The notes beneath the pieces were generated by a model, which did no database searches, was not told the origin of the DNA, and saw only the letters and a program-made list of their open reading frames with translations. Shown here piece after piece: positions 1 through 8,355 of a stretch of 64,000 nucleotides of DNA. Location: assembly GCF_014207235.1 (NCBI RefSeq), contig NZ_JACHDA010000004.1, forward strand, positions 124,001-188,000. Direction: 5' to 3'. The translations under genes were made by a program, and so were the position numbers. Origin of the DNA: Sphingopyxis sp. JAI128. Its GTDB lineage: Bacteria > Pseudomonadota > Alphaproteobacteria > Sphingomonadales > Sphingomonadaceae. Numbering within the stretch: position 1 is the stretch's first letter; each line of letters opens with the position of its first letter.

Positions 1-711
1 GATTATTGTCGCGCGCGGGACGGTGCGCTCGGGATCCTTGACGCGGTCGCTGACAACGCATGCGCTTTCGAAACCGAGCAGCGCGAACAGGGTCAGCGTC
101 GCCGCCGAGCTGACCCCCGACAGGCTGACCGGTTCGGTCCCCGCCATCGTCGGCGGCGGCGCGGCGCCGCTGCCGAGCGCCCAGACGCCGACGATCACCG
201 CGCCGATCACGGGGATCAGTTTGAGGCCGAGGGTAAGGAGCTGCGCGCCGCCGGCGCGGCGGACGCCGAACAGGTTGACGAGGGTGAAGAACCAGATGCA
301 GCCGATCGCGATCCACGCGGGCGCTGCGCCCTGTTCGCCGAGCCACGGCATCAGGATCGACATATTGCTGATCGCCGCGACCGCAAGCGTCGCCACCACC
401 GTCCAGCAACTGATCCAGTAACTCCATGCGACGATGAAACCCGTCCCGGGGCCGAAAGCCGCGGCGCCATAGGTGAAGGCGGCGCAGCCCTCGGGCAGCC
501 GCTTCGCCAGCCGCGCAAACACGACCGCGAGGCACAGCGTGCCCGCGATCGACACGCCCCAGCCGATCACCGCGTTCCAGCCGAGCGGTGCCAGATCGCG
601 CGGGAGCAGGAACACCCCCGACCCGATCATGTTGCCCATGCCGAGTGCGACGCACATCAAAAGGCCGAGCTTTTGGCCCGGCCTTTCGCTGTTGATCGTC
701 CTATCGGTCAC
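1..711 (-). CDS. APC-family amino-acid permease, 3' part cut by window edge
   Basis: This is the N-terminal 237 codons of an inner-membrane amino-acid/polyamine transporter. The frame is open to base 1, so the C-terminus lies outside the window. The GTG start at 711 gives a short polar N-terminus followed by GMGNMIGSGVFLLP, the unwound first helix of APC carriers that binds the substrate backbone (as in AdiC-type antiporters). About six hydrophobic segments are visible, followed by a conserved GFES motif near the helix-6 region (LFALLGFESACVV). The start lies only 4 bases past the stop of the TonB receptor upstream, so the two are probably co-transcribed and the permease may serve the same nutrient. 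Substrate is not predictable; arginine/agmatine-like carriers look closest from memory of the motif. Confidence 0.88.
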   Translation of the reverse strand, partial: MTDRTINSERPGQKLGLLMCVALGMGNMIGSGVFLLPRDLAPLGWNAVIGWGVSIAGTLCLAVVFARLAKRLPEGCAAFTYGAAAFGPGTGFIVAWSYWISCWTVVATLAVAAISNMSILMPWLGEQGAAPAWIAIGCIWFFTLVNLFGVRRAGGAQLLTLGLKLIPVIGAVIVGVWALGSGAAPPPTMAGTEPVSLSGVSSAATLTLFALLGFESACVVSDRVKDPERTVPRATII

Positions 712-715
712 CCGG

Positions 716-3145
716 TCAGAAATCCTTGCTCACCTTGATCCCGACCAGCCGCGGGCGGATGACATTGTCGTAAAAGACGCCGCCGGTGTTGCTGATCCCG
801 TCGGGGTCGCCGCAGATCGATTCGCCGCACTGGACCGCGCTGTTGATGACGCCATTGCTGTTGAACAAATTGGTCGCAAAGGCCTCGGCACTCCATCCTT
901 CGCCCTTGACCCCGACGCTGACGTCGGCGGTGGTATAGGCCTTGAAATTGCCGACGATGCCGTTTTCGAAGGTGCGTATGTCCGACCGGCGCTTGCCGAC
1001 ATGGTTGACGGCGAACTGGACGTGCGCATCCAGATCGCCCATCGGCCATTCATAGCGCGCCACCGCATTGCCCTTGAATTTCGGCGTGACGGGCAGGCGC
1101 GAGCCCGACGGCGCGAGCAGGTCGTTCGTCTGGCCCGGCGGGTCGATCGTGCAGTCGAATTGGGGGTTGGCGATCGCGCAGAAGTCGCGGCGGATCGTCG
1201 CGTCGTTATAGCTCCCGCCAAGGTTGAGCGAGAAACCGCCCGCGCGATAGCCGAGATCGAGTTCGATCCCCCGAATGCGCGCGATGCCCGCGCTGCGAAT
1301 TTCGGTGAGGCCGTTGGCACCGAGGAAGGACAGCTGGATGTCGTTCCAATCCTCCTGATACACCGCGCCGTTGAAGCGCACCGGACCGAAATTGGTTTTC
1401 CAGCCGAACTCGTAATTGTCGAGCGTGTCGGGACCATAGGGCGGCAGCGTGCCACGGCGGTTGATGCCGCCGGGACGGAAGCCGCGCGACCAGGTCGCAT
1501 AGACCAGCGCGTCTTCGTTGATCTTGTAGGTCAGGTTGAGTTTGTGGATGAAATCGGTGTCGCTCGTGCTCTTGTCGAGGTTGGTGCAAGGGCTTCCCGA
1601 TATTTGCGGCGGGCCGAAACAGCCCGCAACGCCAGTGCTGCCGCTGAAACCGTCGGAATAGCCGAAGAAGCCGACGAGGCTGTTGTCGAACTTGTACACG
1701 CGGCCGCCGCCGGTCAGCGTGAGCTGGTCGGTGATGTCGAAACTGATCTCGCCGAACGCCGCATAATCGCGGTCCACGCGCAGCTGCTTCGTCAGCCAGA
1801 TATCGCTGTCGGTGCCGGGGACGGTGATCGCGTCGGCGATGTTGTCGATGATATAATTCTGTTCGATGTTGTGCGACTGGCGTTGCCAGAACACGCCGCC
1901 GATGAAGCGGATACGCGCGTCGGCGGGCGACGCGACGCGGACTTCGGCAAAGCTGCGCTTGTAGCGGTCTATTCCCTGAATATATTGGTTCGGGCTGACC
2001 TGATTGCCGTCGTCATCATAGAAATAGGAAGCATAGCCCGCGACGGCATCGTAAAAATAGGCATAGTCCGAATAATCGCTCTCGGTCGTGGTCTTGCGCC
2101 GCAGGTGTCCGCCGGTCGCCGTCAGATCCCAACTGCCGATCTTGCCCTCGATAGTCAGTGCGGCCTGAATCCATTTATCGTCGCTGCGCTCAGGGTTATA
2201 TTGCACCGTTTGCAGCTTGCGCGTCACCGCGGTCGAGCGTTCCTGCGCAAAGCTGCCATTGGCTTTCTGCACCTGGCCCATCAGCGTCGGGCGGATCGTC
2301 CAGTCGTCGTCGAGGTCGATGCCGAGCGCGAGGCGCGCGCCATAGGTGTCGACGTCGTTATAATCCTTCTCGACGAGCCCGGCGTTGGTTTGAGTGATCT
2401 CATCGCCAGGATCGTCGACGAGATCGCCGTCATCGTTGATATATTTGATAGGATAGATGCGAGTTCCCGCGATATTGTCGATATAGCCCGCGTCGTGGCG
2501 ATACCAGCCCACGAGGCGCAACGCGGCGCGCTCACCGAGCGCGGCGTTGATGAAGCCTTCGGCAACGCCGCCGATGCCGCCGCTCGTGATGCTGTTGAGT
2601 TCGAGCCCCAGCGAACCATAAGTACCGCTGGTGTCGGGCTGGTTGGTGACGAGCTTGATCGTGCCGGCCATCGAGCTCGCGCCATAGAGCGTGCCTTGCG
2701 GCCCCGCGAGCGCCTCGACGCGGGCGAGGTCATAGGCGTGGATGTCGAGCGCCCCCTGGATCGTCGTGATCGGCATTTCGTCGAGATAGGTGCCGACCGT
2801 CGGCAGCGACGCCGAGTGGTTGGCATTCTCTCCCGATGCGACGCCGCGGAAATAGACCTGGCTGAACCCCGGCGCCAGCGTCTGGATCGTCACCGACGGC
2901 AGGAATTTGACGACGTCCTGGAATTCCTTGACCTGCAGTTCGCCGAGCCGTTCGTTGCCGATCGCCGTGATCGCCAGCGGCACGTCCTGCAGATTTTCCT
3001 CGCGCTTCGATGCGGTGACAACGATGTCGCTGTCGCCCCCGGTATTCACCTGCTGCGCCAGCGCCGTGCCCGACGTGGCGAGGATGGTGGTGCCGAGCAG
3101 CATCGCGCCGCCCTTAACCCAAAAAGCCGACCGATTCCGCATCAT
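716..3145 (-). CDS. TonB-dependent outer-membrane receptor
   Basis: Outer-membrane beta-barrel of 809 aa that imports a ligand using TonB energy. Residues 1-30 form a signal peptide ending TALA before QQV. A TonB box-like SDIVVTASKREENLQDVP follows, then a plug domain with the usual ARVEALAGPQGTLYGASSMAG segment near residue 145, then a long barrel ending in a terminal Phe (KVSKDF), as outer-membrane barrels do. I start at the ATG at 3145, preceded by GGGGGG about 5 bases upstream; the frame runs further upstream but overlaps the neighbouring gene and would bury the signal peptide. The style (KREENLQDVP, PQGTLYG) is that of the large sphingomonad receptor group that takes up plant or sugar compounds or siderophores. 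The ligand is unknown. It sits between a TPR-sulfotransferase and an amino-acid permease, a neighbourhood often seen in sphingomonads. Confidence 0.92.
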   Translation of the reverse strand: MMRNRSAFWVKGGAMLLGTTILATSGTALAQQVNTGGDSDIVVTASKREENLQDVPLAITAIGNERLGELQVKEFQDVVKFLPSVTIQTLAPGFSQVYFRGVASGENANHSASLPTVGTYLDEMPITTIQGALDIHAYDLARVEALAGPQGTLYGASSMAGTIKLVTNQPDTSGTYGSLGLELNSITSGGIGGVAEGFINAALGERAALRLVGWYRHDAGYIDNIAGTRIYPIKYINDDGDLVDDPGDEITQTNAGLVEKDYNDVDTYGARLALGIDLDDDWTIRPTLMGQVQKANGSFAQERSTAVTRKLQTVQYNPERSDDKWIQAALTIEGKIGSWDLTATGGHLRRKTTTESDYSDYAYFYDAVAGYASYFYDDDGNQVSPNQYIQGIDRYKRSFAEVRVASPADARIRFIGGVFWQRQSHNIEQNYIIDNIADAITVPGTDSDIWLTKQLRVDRDYAAFGEISFDITDQLTLTGGGRVYKFDNSLVGFFGYSDGFSGSTGVAGCFGPPQISGSPCTNLDKSTSDTDFIHKLNLTYKINEDALVYATWSRGFRPGGINRRGTLPPYGPDTLDNYEFGWKTNFGPVRFNGAVYQEDWNDIQLSFLGANGLTEIRSAGIARIRGIELDLGYRAGGFSLNLGGSYNDATIRRDFCAIANPQFDCTIDPPGQTNDLLAPSGSRLPVTPKFKGNAVARYEWPMGDLDAHVQFAVNHVGKRRSDIRTFENGIVGNFKAYTTADVSVGVKGEGWSAEAFATNLFNSNGVINSAVQCGESICGDPDGISNTGGVFYDNVIRPRLVGIKVSKDF

Positions 3146-3273
3146 GGACCCCCCACAGATGACAAGCATGTGACATGAGAATGACGCGGCGCGGCGCAAG
3201 CGCAAGCCTAGTTCGTCGGTGCGCCCGGTCATTGGTCGAAAATGTCGCCCGATGTTGCCCAAAGGCAACGAAT

Positions 3274-5100
3274 TTACCCTCTGGTTGGCCGATATTCGTC
3301 CGGAACGGCCGGATAGGCGCCCAGAACCGGCCCCAGCGCCTTCTCCAGCGGCCCGAGCCACCGGGCGTAAGGCCGCCATTGGTCGACCCCGTCGCGGTTG
3401 ATCGGGCGACGCACCTGTTCGCTCGATGCCGTGCGCACCGCGCGCGCATTGGCATGGAAATCCATGCAGTCTTCCTCGAACGGCTGGCCAAGGAAGGCGA
3501 GCATGGCGCGCACCTCGGCCTCCGGATCGCTCAATAGCGCTTCGTGGATGACGCGGTGGATGCGCCCCGGCTGCACCGTGTCGAGATGCGCCATCAGCCG
3601 CACATAGTCGCGGTAATAGGCGCCCATGTCGGACAGGCGATAGCTGAATGCCTGCCCCGTGGCGAAATGCTGGCGGAAATTCGACCAGCAGCAATCGAGC
3701 GGGTGGCGCCGCGCGTCGATGATCCTTGCATTGGGCAGGATCAGCCGGATCAGCGGGGCATAGAGCCAGTTGTTCGGCAGCTTGTCGATATAGAGAGGCT
3801 TGGCGGTCTTGCGCTGAACCGCTGTGCGACGCACGAAGGCGGCCCCCATCTCGGCGAGCTTGTCGGGCGACGCCTCGGCGAGTGCCGCGACCCAGTGCCG
3901 GCCCTCGCCCTTCGCCTCGCGGCCAAGACCAAGCGCGATCGCGGGGATGTCGGGCAATTCCATCGTCCCCTCGATCGCCGAATGGCTCGCCAAAATCTGT
4001 TCGACGAGCGTCGATCCGGCGCGCGGCATCCCGAGGATGAAGACGGGATCGTCGCTGGGGTCGCCCTGTCCGGCGCGCTCGGCAAAGAAATCGGCGGTGC
4101 ACGTCGCAATCGCGGCGTCGACGGTCGCACTCGTTTCGGCGGCGTCATAGCCGAGTTGGCCGGCGCGGATCGCATTGCCCGCGTCATAATGGCGAAACGC
4201 CGCCGCAGGCTCGCCCGCGTCGTCATAGGCCTTGCCGAGCGCGAAATGCAGATGCAGCCGGTCGTCGTCGCGCTCGACGCTGGCGGGTGCAGCGGCCGCG
4301 AGCTGCGCTTCCATCGCCTGCCGGTCGGCTTCGCGAAAACGAATGGTTTTGAGGTTGGCGAGGCTCCACCAGATTTCGCCCAGCCCCGGCTCGGCATCGA
4401 GGCCGCGGCGGTAGGCCGCGATGCTGTCCTCCTGCCGCCCCACTGTCTTCAGCATGTGACCGTAACTCATCCACAGCTTTGCATGGCCGGGAAAGCGCGT
4501 GACCAGCTCGGCATAAAGCGCGATCGCTTCGTCATAGCCGCCGATCCGACCGAGCGCGGCGGCCTTCAGATTCGCATGCGCGGGGTTGTCGGGGTCGCCA
4601 GCCAGCACTGCGTCGAGCGTTTCGACAGCCTCGGCATAGCGGTTTTGCTTGTAAAGCACGGTCGCGAGATTGGCGCGCGCCGCGCCGAACCCGGGCGCCA
4701 GTTCGAGCGCGCGGGTGAGCAGCTTTTCGGCGTCGCCATAGCGGCCGATCCGCCCGGCGACTTCGGCGAGCATGCGGATCGCCGCGACGTCGGTGGGGTC
4801 TTCCTTCAGCCGCGCGCGGAGCGCCGCTTCGGCATCGGACAGCCGGTTTTCGGCGAGCGCAAGCGCCGCATCGATCATCGCTTCGTCATGCACCGTGGCG
4901 GCAACCGCCGCGAGCGCGGCCTCGGCGGCCTCGTCTGCGTGCCCCAGCCGGCGCAGCGCTTCCGCCGCGATCCGGTGCGCCGCCGCCGAGGTGGGAACGG
5001 CGTCGACGATCGCACGCGCCTGTTCGAGCGCGGCGCGGGGCTGCCCGTTCAATAGCCGACGGGCGTTAAAGAGCGCCTCGTCATGGGTGACCGTCGCCAA
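3274..5100 (-). CDS. TPR-repeat sulfotransferase
   Basis: A 608-aa protein with about 340 residues of tetratricopeptide repeats followed by a sulfotransferase domain. The PAPS 5'-phosphosulfate loop is seen at residues 357-368 (GMPRAGSTLVEQ), and the 3'-phosphate loop near 462-470 (DARRHPLDC). Such proteins transfer sulfate from PAPS to a protein or carbohydrate acceptor chosen by the TPR part; no acceptor is known for the bacterial group. The predicted start is TTG at 5100, with GAGG 9 bases upstream and the DsbA stop just before, so it is the second gene of a tight pair with that protein. No signal peptide is visible, so the enzyme should be cytoplasmic. The gap to the TonB receptor downstream is 128 bp, so the receptor may have its own promoter. 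Confidence 0.9.
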   Translation of the reverse strand: MATVTHDEALFNARRLLNGQPRAALEQARAIVDAVPTSAAAHRIAAEALRRLGHADEAAEAALAAVAATVHDEAMIDAALALAENRLSDAEAALRARLKEDPTDVAAIRMLAEVAGRIGRYGDAEKLLTRALELAPGFGAARANLATVLYKQNRYAEAVETLDAVLAGDPDNPAHANLKAAALGRIGGYDEAIALYAELVTRFPGHAKLWMSYGHMLKTVGRQEDSIAAYRRGLDAEPGLGEIWWSLANLKTIRFREADRQAMEAQLAAAAPASVERDDDRLHLHFALGKAYDDAGEPAAAFRHYDAGNAIRAGQLGYDAAETSATVDAAIATCTADFFAERAGQGDPSDDPVFILGMPRAGSTLVEQILASHSAIEGTMELPDIPAIALGLGREAKGEGRHWVAALAEASPDKLAEMGAAFVRRTAVQRKTAKPLYIDKLPNNWLYAPLIRLILPNARIIDARRHPLDCCWSNFRQHFATGQAFSYRLSDMGAYYRDYVRLMAHLDTVQPGRIHRVIHEALLSDPEAEVRAMLAFLGQPFEEDCMDFHANARAVRTASSEQVRRPINRDGVDQWRPYARWLGPLEKALGPVLGAYPAVPDEYRPTRG

Positions 5101-5109
5101 TGCCGCGCC

Positions 5110-6699
5110 TCAGCTCGCGGCCCGCGCTTTGCCGATGGCCTGCCGCAGCGTGTCATAGCCGACCTGCCCCTGCAGCAGCTGGTCGCCGACGACCCAGGTC
5201 GGCGTTGCGTTGAGCTGGAGCTGCGTCGCGATCGCCAGATTGCTGTCGAGTTCGCGCTGGAACAGCGCTTCGTTCGCGGTCGCATCGGCGCTGCCGTCGG
5301 TGACCACGCCGGCCTTCGCCGCCGCCGCGGCGATCGCCGTCCGGTCGAGCGAGCTTGCCTGGAACATCGCGTGGTGGAAGGCGTCATATTTGCCTTGCCG
5401 CGCAGCAGCGAGCGCCATGATCGCGGCGTCACGGCTTTGCGGCGCGATGATCGGCAGTTCGCGGAACACGACTTTCAGGCGCTTGTCCTCGCGGATCAGC
5501 CGGTCGACATCGGGCACGCTCGCGCGGCAGAAGCCGCAGGCATAGTCGGTGAACACCACGAGCGTTACGTCGCCGTCGGCATTGCCCGCCCAGGCGCCGG
5601 CATAGGGCTTTTCTAGCGCCGGGCGGATCGCGTCGATCGCCTTGGCGATTTCGCGCCCGCGCTGCGCTTCGAGCGCTTCGGGAATGATCTGCGGGTTCGC
5701 CTTGATATAATCGGCGACGACGGTTTCGACCTCGCTTCTGCTCATTCCTCCGCCAAAGCGGCCCCCGAGCCAGAAAACGACGGCGAGCAGGAGGATCCCG
5801 CCCGCTGCCGCAGCCCATGGGCGTGTCACGATGCCATTCATTGCCGTCCCCCTCGTCTCCGGCAAGCGCGGTGCCGACATCGCCTTCGTTCCCGCCGGCC
5901 TTTTTGCCTGTGGCGGGGGTGGCGACCGGTCGTCGCCCTCCAGCGAAACCGCGGGGCTCGCCGTTGCCGGAATCGCGGCGTCGCCCGCAAACAACGGCAG
6001 GTCGGGCACGGCCTGGGCTTTCGCCTCTGCCGCAGCGGCCTGTTCGCGCGCGAGCAATTGTTCGAGCCCCGAGGGTGGCGGCGCGGGTTCCTCGCGGGGG
6101 GCAGGGCGCAGCTTGTTGGCCGCCTCGCCGATGCCTTCACGAATGCTTTCGCCGCTCGCCCGTGCGATATCGGCGACGCCGGCCCGGGTCTTGCCTGCGA
6201 CTTCGCCGATCCCGCGCCCCGCTTCGCTCGACAGTTTCCGGGCCTTGTCGCCAAGCGCCATCCTGGCCCACGCCGCGCCGCAGGCCTTGGCGGCGGCGCG
6301 ACCCGCGCGTGCCGAACCGCGGCTTGCGGCGCGCGCAGCGCGGGCGGTCAGCGCGCCGGTCTTGGCAGCCAGTTCGCGCGAGCGGCGCGGGATTTCCATC
6401 GCCTCGACGCGCGCGGGGATGTCGGCGCGCTCGCCGGCGCGGATCGTCCAGTCGGCAAAAGCCTCCGCGCCGCTGCGGATACGGTCCCACAGGCTCGCCG
6501 CGCCAGCCCTGATCGCCTCGGGCTTCACCCGCGGATCGCGTGGCTTTTCGGCGCTCGTGTAACGCGACAGGTCGATGCCGACCGGCGGCTCTTCCTTCGG
6601 TTTTGCCAAGCCCTGGTCGTGGCCGGGCGCCACACCACTCGGCGTCGGCGCCGGGTCGCGCAGCCACGGCTGGTAATAATCGTCGTTTCTATCAGTCAC
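5110..6699 (-). CDS. DsbA-family thiol:disulfide protein with long N-terminal extension
   Basis: 529 aa from a GTG start with GAGGG 6 bases upstream. The C-terminal 240 residues are a membrane-anchored DsbA/ScsC-like oxidoreductase: a transmembrane helix at about 295-311, a short helical stalk, the CGFC redox motif at 388-391 and a cis-Pro loop (NATPTW) near 500. It should act in the periplasm on disulfides. The first 286 residues are unusual: polar, Ala/Arg-rich, with no domain I recognise, and they would be cytoplasmic. An internal ATG at 5841 has its own GAGGGGGA ribosome site and would yield just the 243-aa anchored enzyme, so two products, or a fusion of two former genes, are possible. 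It is followed 9 bases later by the TPR-sulfotransferase. Confidence 0.85.
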   Translation of the reverse strand: MTDRNDDYYQPWLRDPAPTPSGVAPGHDQGLAKPKEEPPVGIDLSRYTSAEKPRDPRVKPEAIRAGAASLWDRIRSGAEAFADWTIRAGERADIPARVEAMEIPRRSRELAAKTGALTARAARAASRGSARAGRAAAKACGAAWARMALGDKARKLSSEAGRGIGEVAGKTRAGVADIARASGESIREGIGEAANKLRPAPREEPAPPPSGLEQLLAREQAAAAEAKAQAVPDLPLFAGDAAIPATASPAVSLEGDDRSPPPPQAKRPAGTKAMSAPRLPETRGTAMNGIVTRPWAAAAGGILLLAVVFWLGGRFGGGMSRSEVETVVADYIKANPQIIPEALEAQRGREIAKAIDAIRPALEKPYAGAWAGNADGDVTLVVFTDYACGFCRASVPDVDRLIREDKRLKVVFRELPIIAPQSRDAAIMALAAARQGKYDAFHHAMFQASSLDRTAIAAAAAKAGVVTDGSADATANEALFQRELDSNLAIATQLQLNATPTWVVGDQLLQGQVGYDTLRQAIGKARAAS

Positions 6700-6755
6700 T
6701 TGTTGCCCTCGAGCATCGCGGAATTGTGATGCGTCGCCCCTATGTCCGACCGAAT

Positions 6756-8108
6756 CTAACGCCGTTTGCGTGTCCGTTCCACCTCGGCGCGGGCAACCAG
6801 CGAAATATCCTGTGCGCGGATCCAGTCGGGCGACCCCTGGGGCAGGCCCTGCATCGCCGTTTCGGCATTACGCAGCGCCAGCCCGGCCTGTCCACCCTCA
6901 AGACTATAGCGTTCCGCCGAGGCGAGCGCGGCGCGCGCCTGATCGCCCTTGTTCGCATAGACGATGCCAAGCTGATACCAGGCGAAGGGGTTCTGATTGT
7001 CGAGCGCGACGGCCGTCTTCAGTACCTTTTCGGCTTCGGCGAAATTGGCGGAATCCTCGGTCGCGATCAGCGCGTGGCCCAACGTCGCGCTGATCAGCGG
7101 CTGCGACCGCGACCGCGCGACCGCCTTGCGCAGCGCCGGAATCGCTTCCGTGGGACGCCCCGATTCGAGCAGCACCTGCCCTTCGAGTTCCAGAAAATAG
7201 GGATCGTCGGGGTCGATGGCGAGCAGGCCTTCGACTTCGGCCAGCGCTTTTTGCGGATAGGCGCTTTTGTGCCAGGCATAAGCGCGGGCATAGCGCGCGG
7301 GAATGCTGTTGTTGCTTTCGGGAAACTGGCGCAGCGTTCGTTCGGGATCCGACATATAGCCCGAAAGCTTGGCCTTGACCCGCTGGAAACGCTTTTCGAT
7401 GACGGGATCGGCGGGCTTGTCCCACGCGGGATCGATGACATAGACTTCGCGAAGCGTCTGGATGCGATCGCCCGACATCGGGTGGGTTCGGCCATAGGCC
7501 TGATCGTCGTCCTGTTTCACCGCATAGCGAAATTCGAGATTCTGCAATTTCTTGAAGAAAGCCAGGCTGCCGCGGCCGCTGATCCCCGCTTTCGACAGAT
7601 ATTGTGCGCCAGCGGCATCGGCGGTCGATTCCTGGACGCGGCTGAAAGCCAGGAATTTGCCGAGCGCCGCCTGCTGGCCGGCCATCATGATGCCCATGCC
7701 CGCCTCGCCGCCGCCCGCGGCGATCGCCGCGGCGCCGAGCAGCAGACTGAGCAGTGAGATGTTCGTCGCCGCCCGCGCCCCGTCGTTCACGCGAATCGCG
7801 TGGCCGCCCATCACATGGCCCAGTTCGTGTGCGAGCACGCCCTGGACTTCCTCGGCGCTGTCGGCGGCCTCGATCAGCCCGCTGAAGACATAGATGTCCT
7901 GGCTTCCGGCGACGAAGGCGTTGATGCTGCGGTCGCCGAGCAGGTGAACGCGCACTTGCCCCGGCTGGAGCCCCGCCGCGACGAGCAGCGGATCCATCAT
8001 GTCCTGGAACAGCGCCTCGGTCTCGGCGTCGCGCAGGATCGACTGCGCCGCAGCCGGGCGCATCGCGATGGCGAACATCGCGAGCAAGGTGAGGACGATA
8101 CGGAACAT
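6756..8108 (-). CDS. M48-family periplasmic metalloprotease with TPR tail (BepA/YfgC-like)
   Basis: 450 aa. The start at 8108 is chosen because it gives a clean signal peptide (MFRIVLTLLAMF to PAAA|QS, cut after residue 21) with AAGG upstream; the frame stays open to 8207 and an ATG at 8135 is an alternative. The zinc-protease motif HELGH is at 94-98, and the third ligand region is the ESTADAAG segment some 70 residues later. A hydrophobic Gly/Ala stretch lies between them. The C-terminal 200 residues have TPR-like repeats. BepA-type proteases survey outer-membrane protein (LptD, BAM) assembly in the periplasm; that role here is by family. The next gene upstream on the same strand is rne, with a 237-bp spacer containing a tandem repeat. 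Confidence 0.9.
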   Translation of the reverse strand: MFRIVLTLLAMFAIAMRPAAAQSILRDAETEALFQDMMDPLLVAAGLQPGQVRVHLLGDRSINAFVAGSQDIYVFSGLIEAADSAEEVQGVLAHELGHVMGGHAIRVNDGARAATNISLLSLLLGAAAIAAGGGEAGMGIMMAGQQAALGKFLAFSRVQESTADAAGAQYLSKAGISGRGSLAFFKKLQNLEFRYAVKQDDDQAYGRTHPMSGDRIQTLREVYVIDPAWDKPADPVIEKRFQRVKAKLSGYMSDPERTLRQFPESNNSIPARYARAYAWHKSAYPQKALAEVEGLLAIDPDDPYFLELEGQVLLESGRPTEAIPALRKAVARSRSQPLISATLGHALIATEDSANFAEAEKVLKTAVALDNQNPFAWYQLGIVYANKGDQARAALASAERYSLEGGQAGLALRNAETAMQGLPQGSPDWIRAQDISLVARAEVERTRKRR

Positions 8109-8259
8109 GGCGCGCAGCCTTTGCGCGCCGATCATGGGCTGCGGCGGGAAAGCGGTCATCCCCGCGTCTCTTGCGCCGCGCGCCTGAACCCCAAGTGAAG
8201 CCATCAAGGCTTATTGGGGCCCAGCGCGCGCGGGCGCAAGGTCAGCTTGCGATTTCTGC

Positions 8260-8355
8260 GATCAATTGCCGCCCGATCGGCTTGCCCGATCAATTGCCGC
8301 CCGATCGGCTTGCCCGATCAATTGCCGCCCGATCGGCTTGCCCGATCAATTGCCG
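8260..8355. repeat. 28-bp tandem repeat, 3.4 copies, at the 3' end of rne
   Basis: Three perfect 28-bp units (8260-8287, 8288-8315, 8316-8343), each beginning GATCAATTGCCGCCCGATCG, plus 12 bases of a fourth that holds the last codons and stop of rne (the FGN-stop stretch). The units contain the short palindromes CAATTG and CGATCG. The repeats are contiguous, with no spacers, so this is a minisatellite and not CRISPR. It looks like amplification of the rne stop-codon region into the spacer before the M48 protease gene. Confidence 0.95.

Noticed and set aside
473-3178. 901-codon open frame on the plus strand opposite the TonB receptor
   Set aside because: Composition is the Arg/Asp/Val/Ala mix of an antisense frame in GC-rich coding DNA; no domain, no ribosome site, and the receptor opposite is unmistakable.
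8260-8355. Possible CRISPR array from repeated 28-bp units
   Set aside because: Units are head-to-tail with no spacers and sit at the rne stop; it is a minisatellite.
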